Positions 35,537 to 44,967 of a stretch of DNA of 64,000 bases are shown here, piece after piece (the first letter of the stretch is position 1; every line of letters starts with the position of its first letter). The stretch covers positions 62,001 through 126,000 of the forward strand of contig CACZLZ010000001.1 of NCBI GenBank assembly GCA_902782145.1. The letters are read 5' to 3'. Made by a program: the position numbers and the translations under genes. The DNA comes from an uncultured Aeromonadales bacterium. Its GTDB lineage: Bacteria > Pseudomonadota > Gammaproteobacteria > Enterobacterales > Succinivibrionaceae. The notes under the pieces were generated by a model. The model was given only the letters and a program-made list of their open reading frames with translations, ran no database searches and was not told the origin of the DNA.

Positions 35537-36454
35537 ATGACAGAAGGCCGGATCGTGATCATCGGCCTGGGGGCCGTAGGGAGGATCACCGGAGCCCTGC
35601 TGACGGAAAAGGGGCTGGAATGCCGTTTCCTGGACAGCCGGGAGGATCACCAGGATCCGGTGCGCTACACCTGCAGCCTGTTCCCGGGTACGCTCGGGGA
35701 GCGTGCCTTTCCCGTGACCATCCTGCCGGAAGATCCCCGGGAAGAAGCGCCGGCTCTGTACCTGGTGACCCTGAAAAGCTGGATGAACGAAGAGGTGCTG
35801 ACAGCCCTCAGGCCGCAGATCTCCCGGGGTATCCCGGTGGTGATGATGCAAAACGGCATGGGCAACACGGAAACCGCCGCCATGATCCTTCCGGAGAACC
35901 CGGTCTTCCCCGGGGTGATCACCGCAGGCGCATACAGGAAGGGGGATCTGGCGGTGTATGCGGGAGGCGGGTGCGTGCGCTATGACCGTCCTCCGATCCT
36001 CGGGGATCTCTCCACGCCGGATCTCCCCTGGATCCGGGATCCGGATCTCCCCCGGGCCATGCTGCTTAAACTGGCGGCCAACGCCGTGATCAACCCCCTG
36101 ACCGCCGTCCACAATGTCCGGAACGGGGAGCTCCTGGAGAGGGCTGATCTGCAAGATCAGGTTAAAGAAATCACCGGGGAAATATATAATATATGCCATG
36201 CTGAGGATCCCTCCCTGAAACCTGGGGAGCTGGAGGACTACGTGACTGGCGTGATCAGCGCAACCGCCGGCAACATATCCTCCATGCTTGCGGACGTGAG
36301 GGCCGGACGCCGGACGGAGATCCGGAGCATAGCCGGGCACCTGCTGGCCCGGGCCCGGGAGCACGGAATGGATGCCCCCCTGCTCAGCAGCATGAACCAA
36401 GCCATCAGATCACTGGAGAAAGAGCATGATCAGAGCACTGATAGCCGCAGCTGA
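35537..36454 (+). CDS. panE: 2-dehydropantoate 2-reductase (PanE)
   Basis: The 305-aa NADPH-dependent enzyme reduces ketopantoate to pantoate in coenzyme A biosynthesis. The Rossmann motif GLGAVG is at 10-15, and the substrate-binding segment KLAANAVINPLTAV contains the conserved catalytic Lys and Asn. The ATG at 35537 is preceded by GAGGAGGGC. It overlaps the next gene, yajL, by 29 bp, and the panE-yajL pairing is also seen in E. coli. Confidence 0.92.
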   Translation: MTEGRIVIIGLGAVGRITGALLTEKGLECRFLDSREDHQDPVRYTCSLFPGTLGERAFPVTILPEDPREEAPALYLVTLKSWMNEEVLTALRPQISRGIPVVMMQNGMGNTETAAMILPENPVFPGVITAGAYRKGDLAVYAGGGCVRYDRPPILGDLSTPDLPWIRDPDLPRAMLLKLAANAVINPLTAVHNVRNGELLERADLQDQVKEITGEIYNICHAEDPSLKPGELEDYVTGVISATAGNISSMLADVRAGRRTEIRSIAGHLLARAREHGMDAPLLSSMNQAIRSLEKEHDQSTDSRS

Positions 36455-36986
36455 CGGCTGCGAGGAAATTGAGACCATAGCCACCTATGATCTCCTGAAG
36501 CGCGCCGGCATCGAGGTGGTGCTGGCAGCAGTGGCCGGAAAGCCTGAGATCAGCGCCGCCCACGGTCTGAAGTTCCTGGCCCCCGCCAGACTAGACAGCC
36601 AGATTGAAGAAGAGTTTGACGTCATCGTCCTGCCCGGGGGACTGCCCGGTGCCGAGCACCTGCGGGACAGCACGATCCTGGTCGAGATGCTCCGGCGGCA
36701 GAAGAAGGCCGGCAGATGGATTGCCGCCATCTGCGCCTCCCCGGGCTATGTGCTGGGTACCCATGAACTGGCCGGGGACGCCAAGGTCACCGGCTATCCG
36801 GGAACCGAGGATCTGTTCAAAACCGCCACTTTTGTGGATCAGAAGGTGTGCGTGGATCCGGCCCACCACCTGATCACCGCCCAGGGACCGGCCTTCACCA
36901 ACGCCTTTGCCCTGACCATCATTGCCAACCTCTGCGGTGAGCAGGTGATGCGGAAGGTGGCCGAGGCCGCCCTGATCAGCTGCTGA
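36426..36986 (+). CDS. yajL: DJ-1/PfpI family protein YajL
   Basis: The 186-aa product has the DJ-1 nucleophile elbow AAICASPG (Cys103) and the N-terminal acid in GCEEIE, giving the reactive Cys/Glu pair. YajL is known as a covalent protein chaperone or deglycase-like protein in oxidative or glyoxal stress, although deglycase activity is debated. It overlaps the panE end. The ATG at 36426 fits MIRALIAAADGCEEIE. Confidence 0.92.
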   Translation: MIRALIAAADGCEEIETIATYDLLKRAGIEVVLAAVAGKPEISAAHGLKFLAPARLDSQIEEEFDVIVLPGGLPGAEHLRDSTILVEMLRRQKKAGRWIAAICASPGYVLGTHELAGDAKVTGYPGTEDLFKTATFVDQKVCVDPAHHLITAQGPAFTNAFALTIIANLCGEQVMRKVAEAALISC

Positions 36987-37022
36987 GATGCCGCTGAGGG
37001 GATGCTTTTGCGATCTGTGATC

Positions 37023-37051
37023 CTTACGTAAAATTTGAAATTGGCTATAAT
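37023..37051 (+). promoter_or_regulatory. Candidate promoter for the 143-aa gene
   Basis: TATAAT at 37046-37051 with CTTACG at 37023-37028 and a 17-bp spacer; the -35 is weak. The start codon is 77 bp downstream. Confidence 0.5.
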
Positions 37052-37128
37052 CAGCCGATGTACATTAAAACGTAAGCCGGATCCCCAGAGCATCCGGCGG
37101 CACAAGGGAATAAAACAGGAATATCAAA

Positions 37129-37560
37129 ATGGGCTTTCTGGATAAACTTTTCAAGAGCGTGAGCACTCCGGTTGATCCCCTCCACAAGGTCACCGAAGAG
37201 GATCACCGCAATGCTCTGATCAAGGAGCGCATGGATCTGTGCTCCAGCATTTACAGTGCACCCAAGAATGAGAAGGTGCAAAGTGACGGCCGGCGGGACA
37301 TCGTCCTCACCGGCTGGCAGATCTGCAATGTGGAGGAGCGGGACACCCGCCATGACAACCGCCGCATCGGCTATCTCAAGCTGTTCAAGACCAAGAATGA
37401 CAAGTTCGTCTGCCAGCGCATGACCCTGATTGACGATGAGGAGAAGCACTACTATGCCTCCACCGTGGAGGACATTGTGGACATCAAGAACTTCTTCGGC
37501 AATGACGGTCTGGGCGTTGCCATGATCCTGATGCTGGACCGCATCTCCAAGGAGTGGTGA
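37129..37560 (+). CDS. Hypothetical protein, 143 aa
   Basis: I do not recognise the family. The product begins MGFLDKLFKSVSTPVDPLHK, an amphipathic N-terminal helix like those of small peripheral proteins, and is otherwise soluble and charged with a pattern of beta strands around 55-105 (RRDIVLTGWQICNVEER, RIGYLKLFKTKNDKFVCQ). It contains no catalytic motif that I can see. It is a single-gene unit with a promoter upstream and a strong bidirectional hairpin 98 bp downstream. Composition is host-like. AGGAATATCAAA before the ATG supplies a ribosome binding site. Confidence 0.75.
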   Translation: MGFLDKLFKSVSTPVDPLHKVTEEDHRNALIKERMDLCSSIYSAPKNEKVQSDGRRDIVLTGWQICNVEERDTRHDNRRIGYLKLFKTKNDKFVCQRMTLIDDEEKHYYASTVEDIVDIKNFFGNDGLGVAMILMLDRISKEW

Positions 37561-37657
37561 TCCCCAAGGCGGGATCCCAGCCCGGAAACCCTCCACCGGA
37601 CAGACAGCCGGATCTGAAACAGTCCGGCACCTCAGCAGGATCGGATGATCCCTGAGG

Positions 37658-37698
37658 CAGAAAGCGGAGTCCCCTGAAAAAGGAGACTCCGCTTTCTG
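37658..37698. terminator. Bidirectional terminator between the 143-aa gene and hldE
   Basis: A perfect 14-bp stem CAGAAAGCGGAGTC/GACTCCGCTTTCTG with a 13-nt loop, located between convergent genes. The A- and T-rich outer stem suits both directions, although no long T-run follows. Confidence 0.75.
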
Positions 37699-37803
37699 CT
37701 TTGCCGGGTGCCGGCTCCTGTCTGCCGGTACTCTTCTCTGCCGGTACTCTTCTTTCGGTCCGCAGTTCCGGCGCCCCTGACAGGGCGGCTCCCGGAAAGG
37801 GAC

Positions 37804-39228
37804 TCAGCGGCCGAGGATCCGGCTGATGATCCCGGAGGTGGAGCACCCGTCCCGGAAAGGCAGGATCTCCACCCTGCCACCGGCCTCGGTGACCTCTTTG
37901 GCACCGGCAATCTCCTCGGGCTTGTAATCCCCGCCCTTCACCAGGACATCCGGCAGGATCTCGCTGATGAGCCGCCGTGGGGTGTCCTCGCTGAAGGGCA
38001 CCACCCAGTCCACAGATCCCAAGGCTGCCAGGACCTCCATGCGATCTGAGACAGCGTTCACCGGCCGGCTGTCCCCCTTCAGACGGCGCACTGAGGCGTC
38101 ATCATTCACCGCCACGATCAGCCGGTCACCCAGACTCCGGGCCTGGCGCAGATACTGGCAGTGCCCGGAATGCAGAATGTCAAAGCAGCCGTTGGTCATG
38201 ACCACCTTCTCCCCGGCGGCCCGGGCGCGGGCCACCAGGGCCTTGAGCTCCGCCTCGGTGACCACGCCGGTGCCGTTGGCCGGCATGTCCCCGGCCTCGG
38301 CGGCCAACTCCGGCACCGTCACTGTGGAGGTGCCCAGCTTGCCCACCACAATGCCGGCGGCCACATTGGACAAGGCGCAGGCGTCCCGGAAGTTTCGCCC
38401 GGCGGCCAGGGAGGCGGCCAGGACGGCGATAACCGTATCCCCGGCGCCGGTGACATCATAGACCTCCCGGGCGTTGGTGGGCAGGTGGAACTCCCCGCCG
38501 TCGGCGGAGAACAGCGACATGCCCTTCTCCGAGCGGGTCACCAGCAGATTGTCCAGCTCAAAGTCAGCGATCATTTTCCGGGCCCGGACCGCCAGATCCT
38601 CCTCTCCCTGAACCTGGCCGGCCACGGCCTCAAACTCTGACATGTTGGGGGTGATCACCGCAGCGCCCCGGTAACGATCAAAGTCGGTGCCCTTGGGATC
38701 AATGAGAACGGTGCGGCCGGACTCCCGGGCCAGGGCGATGATCTCCGCCGCATGGCGCAGGACCCCCTTGCCGTAGTCGGACAGGATGATCACCTGGAAC
38801 TCCGCCATGCAGTCCTTGACCGCCGCCAGCAGGGGAGCGGGATCGGCAGCAGTGAAGTTCTGCTCAAAATCCAGGCGGATCAGCTGCTGATGCCGACTCA
38901 GAACCCGGGTCTTGGTGATGGTGGGATAGCCGGGCACCTGGATGAAGCGGCACTGCACCCCCTTCTCCGCCAGCATGGTGGTGAGCTCCGAGCCCTCCCG
39001 ATCCATGCCCACAAAGCCGATAAGGGTGCATTTGCCCCCCAGGGAGGCGATGTTCAGGGCCACATTGGCCGCGCCACCGGGACGGGACTCCCGGTGCTGG
39101 ACCCGGACAATGGGCACCGGGGCCTCCGGAGAGATCCGGGTGGCCGGTCCCGAATAGTAGCTGTCCAGCATGAGATCGCCGACAACCAGGACCCGGATCC
39201 GGGAATAGTCAGGAATGCTGAGTTTCAT
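37804..39228 (-). CDS. hldE: Bifunctional heptose kinase/adenylyltransferase HldE
   Basis: The 474-aa fusion enzyme makes ADP-heptose for the LPS inner core. An N-terminal ribokinase-like domain with [13 protein letters not shown] and DVTGAGDT phosphorylates heptose-7-phosphate, and a C-terminal cytidylyltransferase-like domain with [12 protein letters not shown] and the KGGDY motif adds AMP. Length is close to E. coli HldE (477). The ATG at 39228 gives [18 protein letters not shown]; the longer frame to 39351 has no homology and reaches into lpxL. It ends the operon ygiM-lpxL-hldE, all genes for the envelope. Confidence 0.96.
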   Translation of the reverse strand: MKLSIPDYSRIRVLVVGDLMLDSYYSGPATRISPEAPVPIVRVQHRESRPGGAANVALNIASLGGKCTLIGFVGMDREGSELTTMLAEKGVQCRFIQVPGYPTITKTRVLSRHQQLIRLDFEQNFTAADPAPLLAAVKDCMAEFQVIILSDYGKGVLRHAAEIIALARESGRTVLIDPKGTDFDRYRGAAVITPNMSEFEAVAGQVQGEEDLAVRARKMIADFELDNLLVTRSEKGMSLFSADGGEFHLPTNAREVYDVTGAGDTVIAVLAASLAAGRNFRDACALSNVAAGIVVGKLGTSTVTVPELAAEAGDMPANGTGVVTEAELKALVARARAAGEKVVMTNGCFDILHSGHCQYLRQARSLGDRLIVAVNDDASVRRLKGDSRPVNAVSDRMEVLAALGSVDWVVPFSEDTPRRLISEILPDVLVKGGDYKPEEIAGAKEVTEAGGRVEILPFRDGCSTSGIISRILGR

Positions 39229-39260
39229 CTGGGGCTCTCCTTCTGGGCAGGGCCAGGGTT

Positions 39261-40229
39261 TTAGGAATTGCGGTGAATATGGACGGCAGCGTCGTCGTAA
39301 TAGGAGGGATCGGTGCTGTTGGGCCGGTTCTTGAACCGGCGGTGCACCCACATGTACTGATCCGGAGCCTCATTCACGGCCCGGGCCACAAAACGGTTGT
39401 ATAACTCAGCGTCGGCGGCCAGATCCCCGGTGGGATAGTTTTCCAGCTTCGGCTCCACCACCAGGCGGTATTTGCCGCCGGGGATCCGGACGGCGTAACT
39501 GGGAATGCTCACCACGTTCGGGATCCGGGCCAGGGTGGAGGGCGCGGTGACCGTGGGACAGTCGGGAACCGCCATGAAGGGGACAAAGACCCGGCTGGTG
39601 GTGTGGTAGTCCTGATCGGCGGCATACCAGATGGGATAGCCTTCCTTCAAGGCCTTGATGATCCCCCGGATATTCCGGTGGCTCACCATGGCGATGTTGG
39701 TCCGGGTACGGCCCCGGGTCTGCTCCCGCTCGATCACCGGGTTGCGGTTGGGCTTGTAGAGGCCCACTCCCGGGTGGTAGAGACCGTACATCCGGGCATG
39801 GATCTCCAGATCCAGGAAATGGCAGGTGAGCACCAGCTGGCCGCTGGCGGCGTTGTCCATGATGTTCCGGATGCTCTCCTCCGAAACCTCCATATGGCGC
39901 CTGAGCCTGGCGTCGGACCAGTACCAGGCCATGCCGGTCTCGAAGACCGCCCGGCCCATGGAGCGGAAGTTCTGCCGGACCAGATGCCGGATCTCCTCCC
40001 TGGTCATGCCGGGGTAGCAGAGCTCAAGGTTCCGCACAGCCACCGCCCGGCGGCGGCGCATGACCAGATGCATGACACAGCCGGCAAGATCCCCCAGCAG
40101 GTAGATCAGGGGCAAGGGGAGCAGGACTGCCAGGCGCAGCAGGACAAAGGCCGCCCTGATGGGAAGATAGCGGAGGTCCCACCAGGCGGGATATGGTGCC
40201 TGATCCGGCTCCTCAGGATCCCCGGCCAT
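39261..40229 (-). CDS. lpxL: Lipid A late acyltransferase (LpxL/HtrB family)
   Basis: The 322-aa membrane-anchored enzyme adds a secondary acyl chain to Kdo2-lipid A. A hydrophobic segment (about 27-48) is followed by the HX4E catalytic motif CHFLDLE (His137, Glu142), and the downstream ADQDYH and [11 protein letters not shown] are typical of LpxL/LpxP. The Trp-Tyr rich [10 protein letters not shown] fits LpxL. LpxP cannot be ruled out from sequence alone; LpxM is less likely. It begins 3 bp after the ygiM stop and hldE starts 32 bp beyond its own stop. Confidence 0.9.
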   Translation of the reverse strand: MAGDPEEPDQAPYPAWWDLRYLPIRAAFVLLRLAVLLPLPLIYLLGDLAGCVMHLVMRRRRAVAVRNLELCYPGMTREEIRHLVRQNFRSMGRAVFETGMAWYWSDARLRRHMEVSEESIRNIMDNAASGQLVLTCHFLDLEIHARMYGLYHPGVGLYKPNRNPVIEREQTRGRTRTNIAMVSHRNIRGIIKALKEGYPIWYAADQDYHTTSRVFVPFMAVPDCPTVTAPSTLARIPNVVSIPSYAVRIPGGKYRLVVEPKLENYPTGDLAADAELYNRFVARAVNEAPDQYMWVHRRFKNRPNSTDPSYYDDAAVHIHRNS

Positions 40230-40232
40230 GGA

Positions 40233-40922
40233 CTACCACAGATCCTTCTTGCGGCGGTGGGGCTTGGGAATGTAGACCAGCACCAGTCCCAGCAGGACGC
40301 CGGAGAACACCAGGGCGGCGCCCACCTTGGCCCAGTGGGTCTGGATCTGCTGCTCGGAGTTCTCCACCTGGCTGGTGAGCTCGGCGTTCTCCTCCTCCAG
40401 CACGGAGATCTTCTTCTGCTGCTCCTGGATGGTGGCATGGGAGTTCTTGTTGTCCTCATAGAGGGCGGCGTACCGGGACTTCAGGGCCTTCAGCTCCCGG
40501 GCCTGCTCCGTGTCGATGTTGGCCAGCTTGGCGTTCAGCTCGCTGTTGACCTTCTGCAGGCCGGCCACCTGGACCTTGTAGCTCTCATGGGACTGGAGGT
40601 TCCGGGTCTCAATCCACCTCTGGCGGCCCTTGAGATCCTCAATGAGGGTGAAGCCCCCGGCTGACTCAATGACCTTCACGGGATCGCCGGAGTTGACGCT
40701 GCCCTGGAGCTTGGCCCCGGACTTGGGGGCGCTCCGGAGATAGAAGATGGCAGAGTCGGTCACATACATGATCCTGCCGGCCCGGGATGCGGGTGCGGCA
40801 GCCTGCTCGGCGGCGGGTGCGGACTCTCCGGAGGCTTCCGGTACGGCACCGTCAGTGCCGGCGGCCATGAGGGGGGCGGGCAGAAAAAGCGCTGCCAACA
40901 GCGGTATGCTTGCAATCTTCAC
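40233..40922 (-). CDS. ygiM: SH3-domain exported/membrane protein YgiM (TIGR04211-like)
   Basis: The 229-aa product starts at a GTG (40922) with AAGGAT upstream, giving a signal sequence KIASIPLLAALFLPAPLMAA, an Ala-rich linker, a bacterial SH3 domain (about 55-115, YLRSAPKSGAKLQGSVNSGD), a long coiled coil (about 115-190) and a C-terminal transmembrane helix with the short basic tail RRKKDLW. This order is that of YgiM. In E. coli ygiM is in the hldE neighbourhood, as here. The frame runs to 41501 through an unrelated promoter region, so the GTG is preferred. Confidence 0.88.
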   Translation of the reverse strand: MKIASIPLLAALFLPAPLMAAGTDGAVPEASGESAPAAEQAAAPASRAGRIMYVTDSAIFYLRSAPKSGAKLQGSVNSGDPVKVIESAGGFTLIEDLKGRQRWIETRNLQSHESYKVQVAGLQKVNSELNAKLANIDTEQARELKALKSRYAALYEDNKNSHATIQEQQKKISVLEEENAELTSQVENSEQQIQTHWAKVGAALVFSGVLLGLVLVYIPKPHRRKKDLW

Positions 40923-41189
40923 TACGCGATCCTTTTTCCGAAAAACCAGGGGAGGCAGAACACCCTGGGAGAAGTCCGCTCCCGTTCCTTCCGGAAAGGC
41001 GTTCCCGGGGAAGCGGATCCGGACAGATCTCCCTCTGCCAGTTGCTGATCCATTGTACCACAAAGCACAGCCCGGGGCTGTCCCCGGGACCCGGGGCGGC
41101 ACGGGAGCCCCGGCGCCGGAGCCCCGGCCAGGGCGGCGGATCTTCTGTGCTAAACGTAACAGAATTGGAAAGAAAAAATAGATCCGCTT

Positions 41190-41209
41190 AGCATGATTGC
41201 CAACATGCT
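41190..41209. repeat. Small palindrome AGCATG-N8-CATGCT
   Basis: A 6-bp inverted repeat 29 bp before the first rsd ATG, between divergent ygiM and rsd. It could be an operator. The 315-bp gap 40923-41237 contains no gene. Confidence 0.45.
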
Positions 41210-41237
41210 GTGGCAAAGGTTCCGGGGATAAGGTTAA

Positions 41238-41837
41238 ATGACAGCAGGGACAGAGCAGATCAGGATCCCGGGAGGCCCCATGTTTACCGAATACGCCCTC
41301 ACCAAACTGAACAAGACCCGCCAGCTGATGGCCGGGAAGCTCAAGAACATCGACGCCATGCTGGACGCCCGGGAGGAGCTCCTCCTGAAATACTGCACCC
41401 TGCTGGAGCCCAACATCCACGGGACCGAGCAGGAATGCCCCCCAGTCAGCAAAATAGCCAGTTTCTTCGAAAGCCTGGTTGACTACACCAGCCGCGGCCA
41501 CTTTGACATCTATCCCCGGGTTCTGCAGATCATGGAGACCATCTCCGGCAAGCGCCTGCAGGTGGCCAAGAAGATCATTCCCAAGATCTACAACAACACC
41601 GGCGAGATCATGTGCTTTGAGGACAAGTACACCCCTGGAATGCCGCCGCCGGACTTTGAGGAGTTCAAGAAGGATCTGGGAACCGTGGGCCAGTTGCTGG
41701 AGACCAGGTTCACCCTGGAAGATCGGCTGGTGGTGGTGCTGCAGATGCTGGACGATATCATGCAGGTCTCAACCCCGGTGACCGTCTCATCCCCCTCCTC
41801 CGGTCCGGTGGATATAGGAAGCTCCGATGATCAATGA
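41238..41837 (+). CDS. rsd: Rsd/AlgQ-family anti-sigma-70 protein
   Basis: The product is 199 aa from the ATG at 41238, or 185 aa from a second ATG at 41280. The core SLVDYTSRGHFDIYPRVLQI and LETRFTLEDRLVVV match Rsd/AlgQ proteins, which bind the housekeeping sigma factor RpoD and shift polymerase use toward alternative sigma factors. AlgQ-like LLLKYCTL is near the N-terminus. Ribosome binding sites precede both starts (AAGG at 41228 and GGGAGG at 41269). The C-terminus carries a Ser/Pro tail longer than usual. The 3' end overlaps the PilZ gene by 11 bp, so they are translationally coupled. No rpoS occurs in the window. Confidence 0.87.
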   Translation: MTAGTEQIRIPGGPMFTEYALTKLNKTRQLMAGKLKNIDAMLDAREELLLKYCTLLEPNIHGTEQECPPVSKIASFFESLVDYTSRGHFDIYPRVLQIMETISGKRLQVAKKIIPKIYNNTGEIMCFEDKYTPGMPPPDFEEFKKDLGTVGQLLETRFTLEDRLVVVLQMLDDIMQVSTPVTVSSPSSGPVDIGSSDDQ

Positions 41838-42222
41838 CAGACGGCGCTTCAAGAGGGTCTTTTTTGAGTCCTTTGCCCGGATCTCCGACGACAACGTCTC
41901 CTGGCCCACCCAGGTCATGGATCTGTCCCTGAAAGGCGCCCTGGTCAAACAGCCCGAAGGCTATGTGTCCAAACCCGATCACAGCATTGTCCTGGAGATC
42001 GTGCTGATGCCTGAAACCAGCATCTTCATGGAGTGCCGGGTGGTCTATGCCAGCGGAGTGACCATGGGGCTGGAATGCAACCACATCGACATTGAGAGCA
42101 TGACCCACCTCAAGCGGCTCATTGAGCTGAACTCCGATGAAAGCGAGTTCATCCTGAGCCGGGATCTCCGGAACCTCTCGGAGATCGAGGAGCCGGAGAA
42201 GGCCCCGCCCAGCAGCAGCTGA
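41827..42222 (+). CDS. Single-domain PilZ protein (cyclic-di-GMP receptor)
   Basis: The 131-aa protein is almost entirely one PilZ domain: N-terminal RRRFKR (the RxxxR loop that contacts cyclic-di-GMP), then DLSLKG (the DxSxxG motif) and a barrel ending in GLECNHID, followed by a short helix and acidic/Ser tail. Both nucleotide-binding motifs are intact. It is cotranscribed with and overlaps rsd, and a strong terminator follows. The effect of the protein is unknown. Confidence 0.92.
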   Translation: MINDRRRFKRVFFESFARISDDNVSWPTQVMDLSLKGALVKQPEGYVSKPDHSIVLEIVLMPETSIFMECRVVYASGVTMGLECNHIDIESMTHLKRLIELNSDESEFILSRDLRNLSEIEEPEKAPPSSS

Positions 42223-42307
42223 GGACGGAAAGCCGGGGGCAACCCGGAAGACACTGAATTCTCCGCCGGAGAGACAAGTCCGGCTTCATAGTTACACCTC
42301 CTTGTCG

Positions 42308-42349
42308 AAGGATCATGCGCCGGATACGGTCAGCATGATCCTTTTTTTT
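42308..42349 (+). terminator. Rho-independent terminator of rsd-PilZ
   Basis: An 11-bp stem AAGGATCATGC/GCATGATCCTT with a 14-nt loop runs into eight T residues, 86 bp after the PilZ stop. Confidence 0.92.
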
Positions 42350-42381
42350 GTGGCCCAGGAAGTGCCACGCCGGGGGGATCT

Positions 42382-43767
42382 TCAGATAAGATCCGCCAGC
42401 TGGGAGATCCGGGACACCGGAACGATCTCCATCCCCGGAACCGGATGAGAGGCTGAGGGGGCGTTGTCCTTGGGAATGACGGCCTTCTTGAAGCCGTGCT
42501 TGGCGGCCTCGAAAAGCCGCTCCTGGCCCGAGGGCACCGGCCGGATCTCCCCGGACAGACCCACCTCACCGAAGCAGATCATGTCCCGGGGCAGGGGCCG
42601 GTCCCGGTAACTGGAGATCAGGGCCGCCAGCAGGGGGAGATCTGCGCTGGTCTCCTCCACCCGGACGCCCCCTACCACATTGATGAACACGTCCTGATCA
42701 TACATGTTCATCCCCGCATGGCGGTGGAGCACCGCCAGGAGCATGGCCAGCCTGCCGCTGTCGGTGCCCACAGTAAGGCGGCGGGCATTGCCGGACTTGT
42801 TGGAGTCGGCCAGGGCCTGCAGCTCCACCAGCATGGGCCGGGTGCCCTCCCACACCGCCATGACACAGGAGCCCGGACTGATCTCCTCTGACCGGTTGAG
42901 GAAAATGGCCGAGGGGTTGCTGATCTCCCGCATGCCGCCACCGGTCATGGCGAAGACACCGATCTCGTTGACGGCGCCAAAGCGGTTCTTGAGGCACCGG
43001 AGGGTCCGGAACCGGGAGTCGCTGTCCCCCTCCAGGAGAATGGAGCAGTCCACGCAGTGCTCCAGGATCTTGGGGCCGGCCAGAGTGCCGTCCTTGGTCA
43101 CATGGCCCACCATGAACACGGCGATCTCCCGAGTTTTGGCCAGCCGTGTCAGCACTGCGGCGCACTCCCGGACCTGGGAGACCGATCCCGGGGCCGAGGC
43201 GATGTCGTCCAGGTGCATCACCTGGATGGAGTCAATGACCACGATCTGGGGTTTGAGCTCCTCCACAAAGGCGACAATGTTCTCCACCGAGGTCTCCGAG
43301 ACCACATTCAGCTGATCCACGGGCAGCTGCAGCCGCCGGGCCCTGAGGGCCACCTGCTGCAGGGACTCCTCCCCGGTGACATACAGCACCCTGAACTGGG
43401 CAGCCAGGTGACACATGGTCTGGAGCAGCAGTGTGCTCTTGCCCGCACCCGGGTGCCCACCCACGATCATGGCCGCCCCGGGGATAATGCCGCCCCCCAG
43501 CACCCGGTCAAACTCCCGGAAGGTGGAGGAGAAGCGGTACTGCTGCTCAGTGCTGATCTCGCTGAGCTTCTGGATCCGGGAAGTCAGGGAGCCGGCAAAG
43601 CCCAGCCGATCCTGGCTGCGGGAGGCACCGCCAGAACGGGGCGGATCCCGGGGGATCCTGAACTCCGTGATGCAGTTCCACTGCCCGCACTCACTGCACT
43701 GCCCCTGCCATTTGCTGAACTCGGCCCCGCAGTTGGAGCAGACGTATGCCACCTTAGACTTTGCCAC
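42382..43767 (-). CDS. radA: DNA repair protein RadA
   Basis: The 461-aa RecA-like helicase participates in branch migration and recombinational repair. An N-terminal zinc finger (Cys10, Cys13, Cys24, Cys27), Walker A GGHPGAGKS (103-111), the RadA-specific KNRFGAVNE and a C-terminal Lon-like domain (VNVVGGVRVEETSADLPLLAAL) are all present. Length matches E. coli RadA (460). It is monocistronic here and not next to serB as it is in enterobacteria. Confidence 0.97.
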   Translation of the reverse strand: MAKSKVAYVCSNCGAEFSKWQGQCSECGQWNCITEFRIPRDPPRSGGASRSQDRLGFAGSLTSRIQKLSEISTEQQYRFSSTFREFDRVLGGGIIPGAAMIVGGHPGAGKSTLLLQTMCHLAAQFRVLYVTGEESLQQVALRARRLQLPVDQLNVVSETSVENIVAFVEELKPQIVVIDSIQVMHLDDIASAPGSVSQVRECAAVLTRLAKTREIAVFMVGHVTKDGTLAGPKILEHCVDCSILLEGDSDSRFRTLRCLKNRFGAVNEIGVFAMTGGGMREISNPSAIFLNRSEEISPGSCVMAVWEGTRPMLVELQALADSNKSGNARRLTVGTDSGRLAMLLAVLHRHAGMNMYDQDVFINVVGGVRVEETSADLPLLAALISSYRDRPLPRDMICFGEVGLSGEIRPVPSGQERLFEAAKHGFKKAVIPKDNAPSASHPVPGMEIVPVSRISQLADLI

Positions 43768-43935
43768 TGAAACTCCCTGTCACGCTATCCCGGTACCCGC
43801 CGGCTTGCACCCTCATTATGGTATTTTCCCCCTCTCTGCTAAAATCTCCACTGTGTTTTTCCGGGGCGGACCTGACCGGCGGTGCCGCCCCGGCTCTCCT
43901 TTACGCCGGCCTCCAGAACATTATAGGAGTTCAAT

Positions 43936-44967
43936 ATGTTACTGGCATCCCTTGTCATGATAATCGCCATTGCCGCCCTGGTGAAAAGCGCTGATCTGTT
44001 TGTGGATGGCGCCTCGGGCACGGCCAAATATCTGGGCATGTCAGATTTTCTCATCGGCATGATCATCGTGGGCTTCGGCACCTCGGCCCCGGAGCTGCTG
44101 GTCTCCGCCAACGCCTCCCTGGGCGGGCAGGGTGATCTGTCCCTGGGAAACGCCTACGGATCCAACATCGCCAACATCGCACTGATCCTGGGCCTGACAG
44201 CGGTGATCTCCCCGGTGGCGGTCCAGAGGAAGATCATCTCCTCGGAGATGGTGCGCCTGCTCCTGGCAACCCTGGTTTCCATCTACCTGCTGTGGGATCA
44301 CCAGATCTCCCGGTATGACGCCGCTGTCATGCTGCTGCTGTTCGCGATCTTCATGATCATGTCCGCAGTGAAGTCCTACCGGGATAGCCGGAAGGAGGCA
44401 GGGGCTCCTGGATCGGAGGCTTTGGACACAGCATCGGCTGAGTCTGACGGCGCCAAGGATGAAGAAGGCAGCAAACCCCAGAGCATCGGGCGGGAGCTGA
44501 TCAAGTTGTTCACCGGCCTGGCAATTCTGGTTATCAGCTCCAAGGCCCTGGTCTGGGGCGCAGTGGAGATCGCCACCGCTCTGGGGATCAGCAGTCTCAT
44601 CATCGGTCTCACCGTGGTGGCCGTAGGCACCTCCCTGCCGGAGCTGGCATCCTCCCTGGCCGCGTCCATCAAGGGCCGCAATGACATGGTCATCGGCAAC
44701 ATTGTGGGATCCAACATGTTCAACACCCTGGCGGTGGTTGGTCTTGCAGGTGCCATCCGGGAGTTCTCCGCCGGTGACGCCATCCTGATCCGGGATGTGT
44801 CAGTCATGACCACCCTCACAGTGCTGCTGATCCTGTTCAGCCTGCCCCGGAAGAATGCCCCCGCCGGCAGTATCTGCCGGTGGAAGGGCGTGACGCTCTG
44901 CGGGATCTACGTCCTCTACACCGCCTATCTGATCTGGGACGCCATGGGAGCCGCCGGCGCCCATTAG
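43936..44967 (+). CDS. Calcium/sodium antiporter (CaxA/YrbG family)
   Basis: The 343-aa membrane protein has about ten hydrophobic helices in two inverted halves. The two alpha repeats GFGTSAPELLVS and AVGTSLPELASSLAA carry the conserved Glu residues that bind ions in Na+/Ca2+ exchangers. A hydrophilic loop of about 45 residues (around 153-195, Ser/Glu/Lys-rich) separates the halves. The best match among known proteins is YrbG. The gene is monocistronic and convergent with purH. A TAAAAT -10-like element is near 43839. Confidence 0.9.
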   Translation: MLLASLVMIIAIAALVKSADLFVDGASGTAKYLGMSDFLIGMIIVGFGTSAPELLVSANASLGGQGDLSLGNAYGSNIANIALILGLTAVISPVAVQRKIISSEMVRLLLATLVSIYLLWDHQISRYDAAVMLLLFAIFMIMSAVKSYRDSRKEAGAPGSEALDTASAESDGAKDEEGSKPQSIGRELIKLFTGLAILVISSKALVWGAVEIATALGISSLIIGLTVVAVGTSLPELASSLAASIKGRNDMVIGNIVGSNMFNTLAVVGLAGAIREFSAGDAILIRDVSVMTTLTVLLILFSLPRKNAPAGSICRWKGVTLCGIYVLYTAYLIWDAMGAAGAH

